Source: an uncultured Lachnospiraceae bacterium (GTDB lineage: Bacteria; Bacillota; Clostridia; Lachnospirales; Lachnospiraceae). Taken from it: a stretch of 7,964 nt of DNA. Of the stretch, positions 6,863-7,964 are shown piece by piece. The stretch is from positions 1 to 7,964 of the forward strand of contig CAJUHN010000186.1 of the NCBI GenBank assembly GCA_910585935.1, read 5' to 3'. Numbering within the stretch: position 1 is the first letter of the stretch; each line of letters opens with the position of its first letter. Below the pieces are notes generated by a model that saw only the letters and a list, made by a program, of their open reading frames with translations, searched no databases and had not been told where the DNA came from. The position numbers were made by a program, and so were the translations under genes.

Positions 6863-6911
6863 AAAGGGGGCATAAGATCTGTTGATTATTAACAGATTTT
6901 ATGCCCCCTTT
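6863..6911. terminator. Bidirectional intrinsic terminator between convergent genes
   Basis: Arms 6863-6883 and 6891-6911 form a 21-bp stem with one G:U-type mismatch and a 7-nt loop (GATTATT, 6884-6890). The base of the stem is AAAGGGGGC paired with GCCCCCTTT. An A-rich tract lies on the left and TATAAATTTT on the right, so it can stop transcription from the operon on the plus strand and from the minus-strand gene that ends at 6968. The 6706-6862 stretch before it shows nothing recognisable. Confidence 0.9.
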
Positions 6912-6967
6912 ATAAATTTTACTGATTAAGAAGTGTAGTAAGATATTTATGTTTGATAAAATATTTT

Positions 6968-7609
6968 TTATTTTTCAAGTTCTGTTACGCTGTCGTCTTC
7001 TTTATTTTTTGATGCATAATCATCAAATTTCTTCATAACTGCATCATAAGTTTTGCTGGAGATGTCTGGAAGATCTCTTCCCCATGCTCCTGTAGCTTGT
7101 TTATAGCCTTTGATAAATGCCGCTCTCATCTTTTCCATTTTTTCTGGATCGCCTCCGCTCAGAGCTTCAGCAAAAGATAGAATACGGTCAGAGGTTTGTT
7201 CTACTCCCCAATATCCATCATCTGCAATATCTTTTTGTGCTTGTAAAGCAGTTGCTCTATCTACAGTGAAATTTCCGCTTGCTAAGATTTTCCACATGGA
7301 ATCTGCATTTTGGAATGTTTTTCCCTGTTTTGTCAACATGCTTTCTACCATCTGACGGAATTGTGCAGTACGCTGTTCTTGATCTGCTTTTAATTTTTCA
7401 ACTAAAGCGGTATTTTGTTTATAGTTGTTTTTTGTAGCTTTTACAGCATCTTTTGTAACAGTAGATGATGGTTCATAAACAGCAGCAGTATCATTTGACT
7501 GAGATGTTTTATTGTCGGTATTCGTGCTATTCGATTTTGTATTAGTTTTCTGTGAGTAAGTTTCCTGAACCGGTGCGGAAACTGAATTCATAATTCCATT
7601 TATGCTCAT
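6968..7609 (-). CDS. Conserved-looking hypothetical soluble protein (213 aa)
   Basis: I do not recognise a characterised family. The 213-aa protein has no signal peptide or membrane segment. Residues 1-60 are rich in Ser, Thr, Asn, Gln and Lys and look disordered. Residues 61-100 are charged and probably helical. The folded C-terminal part (about 105-200) carries well-formed motifs GYWGVEQTSDRILSFAEAL (132-150), SGGDPEKM (151-158) and LPDISSKTYDAVMKKFDDYA (180-199), which look conserved and adapter-like. AGGAGG (complement of 7617-7622) lies 7 nt before the ATG, supporting the start. The gene faces the nitrogenase-like operon across a shared terminator, so it is a separate unit. A flagellar or motility link is suggested only by the promoter-like sequence upstream and the short MSINGI-type N-terminus; this is tentative. 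Confidence 0.85.
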   Translation of the reverse strand: MSINGIMNSVSAPVQETYSQKTNTKSNSTNTDNKTSQSNDTAAVYEPSSTVTKDAVKATKNNYKQNTALVEKLKADQEQRTAQFRQMVESMLTKQGKTFQNADSMWKILASGNFTVDRATALQAQKDIADDGYWGVEQTSDRILSFAEALSGGDPEKMEKMRAAFIKGYKQATGAWGRDLPDISSKTYDAVMKKFDDYASKNKEDDSVTELEK

Positions 7610-7658
7610 ATTACGCCCTCCTTGGATTTTAATAAAATAATAATAATTTATATAATCT

Positions 7659-7685
7659 ATATCGGAAAGATAAAGGAATAATTAA
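7659..7685 (-). promoter_or_regulatory. Possible sigma-28/sigma-D-type promoter for the 213-aa protein gene
   Basis: On the minus strand, TTAA (7685-7682), 15 nt, then TCCGATAT (7666-7659) resembles the sigma-D consensus TAAA-N15-GCCGATAT, with 7 of 8 matches in the -10. The predicted start is about 45 nt before the ATG at 7609. An AT-rich sigma-A-like site (around 7645-7658) is an alternative, so the call is moderate to low. Confidence 0.4.
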
Positions 7686-7891
7686 CCTTTTTTTGGGAAA
7701 TTCCACTTTCAAAATGAGCTATTTCATATACGAACTCCTCGAATTTAAGACAGTATATAGAAAGAATTTGAAAAAATCGAAATTATATTTATAGAAAATA
7801 CAACCCATCTTTTCAGAAAAGCAAAACAAACACGAAAGATTATTATTATTCCAAAAGCCATCATATTTCACAAGCTACCTGCCCATGCGAT
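7686..7891. other. Intergenic region without a recognisable gene
   Basis: AT-rich sequence between the promoter of the minus-strand gene and repeat copy 3. I see only tiny frames without support: a 26-codon plus-strand frame at 7714 lacking a ribosome binding site, and a two-codon minus-strand frame at 7725-7727 after GAGGAG. No RNA gene, riboswitch or CRISPR pattern was evident. Confidence 0.6.
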
Positions 7892-7964
7892 AAACTAGCA
7901 CAGGAACATACCTATTCCAAAAGAAGCCCCTTGGAAGACGTTGGTACTTAATAAGCAGTCCTGT
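7892..7964 (-). repeat. Dispersed palindromic repeat, copy 3 (truncated by the window edge)
   Basis: The reverse complement of 7912-7964 is identical to 6632-6684 over 53 nt. The outer part (7892-7911, beginning AAACTAGC) is diverged from the matching end of copy 2. Only the right half is in the window, and the left half should follow after position 7964. It is in inverted orientation to copy 2, so copies 2 and 3 bracket the minus-strand gene. Confidence 0.88.

Noticed and set aside
6409..6873. A 154-codon minus-strand open frame
   Set aside because: It overlaps the end of the K-like gene, the whole repeat and part of the terminator; its composition looks non-coding.
7719..7740. GAGGAG followed by ATG AAA TAG on the minus strand, a possible minimal regulatory frame
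   Set aside because: It lies upstream of the preferred promoter and probably is not transcribed with the gene; two codons after a purine-rich motif can easily arise by chance.
7714..7794. A 26-codon plus-strand frame in the intergenic region
   Set aside because: No ribosome binding site, low-complexity AT-rich codons and no recognisable feature.

Overview
The window is AT-rich DNA with strong AGGAGG-type ribosome binding sites, a lipoprotein-type substrate-binding protein and Gram-positive-style promoters. This fits an anaerobic low-GC Firmicute, probably a gut-type clostridium such as a Lachnospiraceae. That placement is an inference from style and protein character, not a database result.

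Positions 1-83 hold a truncated, GC-richer palindromic repeat. Positions 84-282 are an AT-rich control region with an extended -10 promoter (176-184) and a perfect 16-bp palindrome just downstream of the predicted transcription start (201-216).

Positions 283-6524 look like one six-gene operon, with gaps between -11 and +63 bp. It encodes a NifH-like Fe protein (283-1065), an iron-chelate/B12/haem-class ABC importer (lipoprotein 1129-2178, FecCD/BtuC permease 2211-3218, ATPase 3208-3987), and two nitrogenase component 1-like subunits (D-like 4003-5298, K-like 5295-6524). The Fe protein keeps every hallmark of an ATP-driven electron donor. The D-like subunit keeps the three cysteines that ligate the P-cluster or its [4Fe-4S] counterpart. 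The K-like subunit has lost all three, and the D-like subunit lacks the cysteine that anchors FeMo-co. This is therefore a nitrogenase-like two-component reductase, not a nitrogen-fixing nitrogenase. No nifB, nifE or nifN lies in the window. With the importer inserted between the reductase and catalytic genes, the simplest model is that an imported metal chelate, tetrapyrrole or metal is either the substrate or supplies the cofactor. I know of no characterised system with this layout, and it is the main discovery candidate here.

Positions 6525-6967 hold no gene. They carry a complete ~159-bp imperfect palindrome (6547-6705) related to the copies at both window edges, then a strong bidirectional hairpin terminator (6863-6911). 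A convergent minus-strand gene (7609-6968) encodes an unrecognised 213-aa soluble protein with a disordered N-terminus and a possible sigma-28/sigma-D-like promoter. The window ends inside a third repeat copy (7892-7964).
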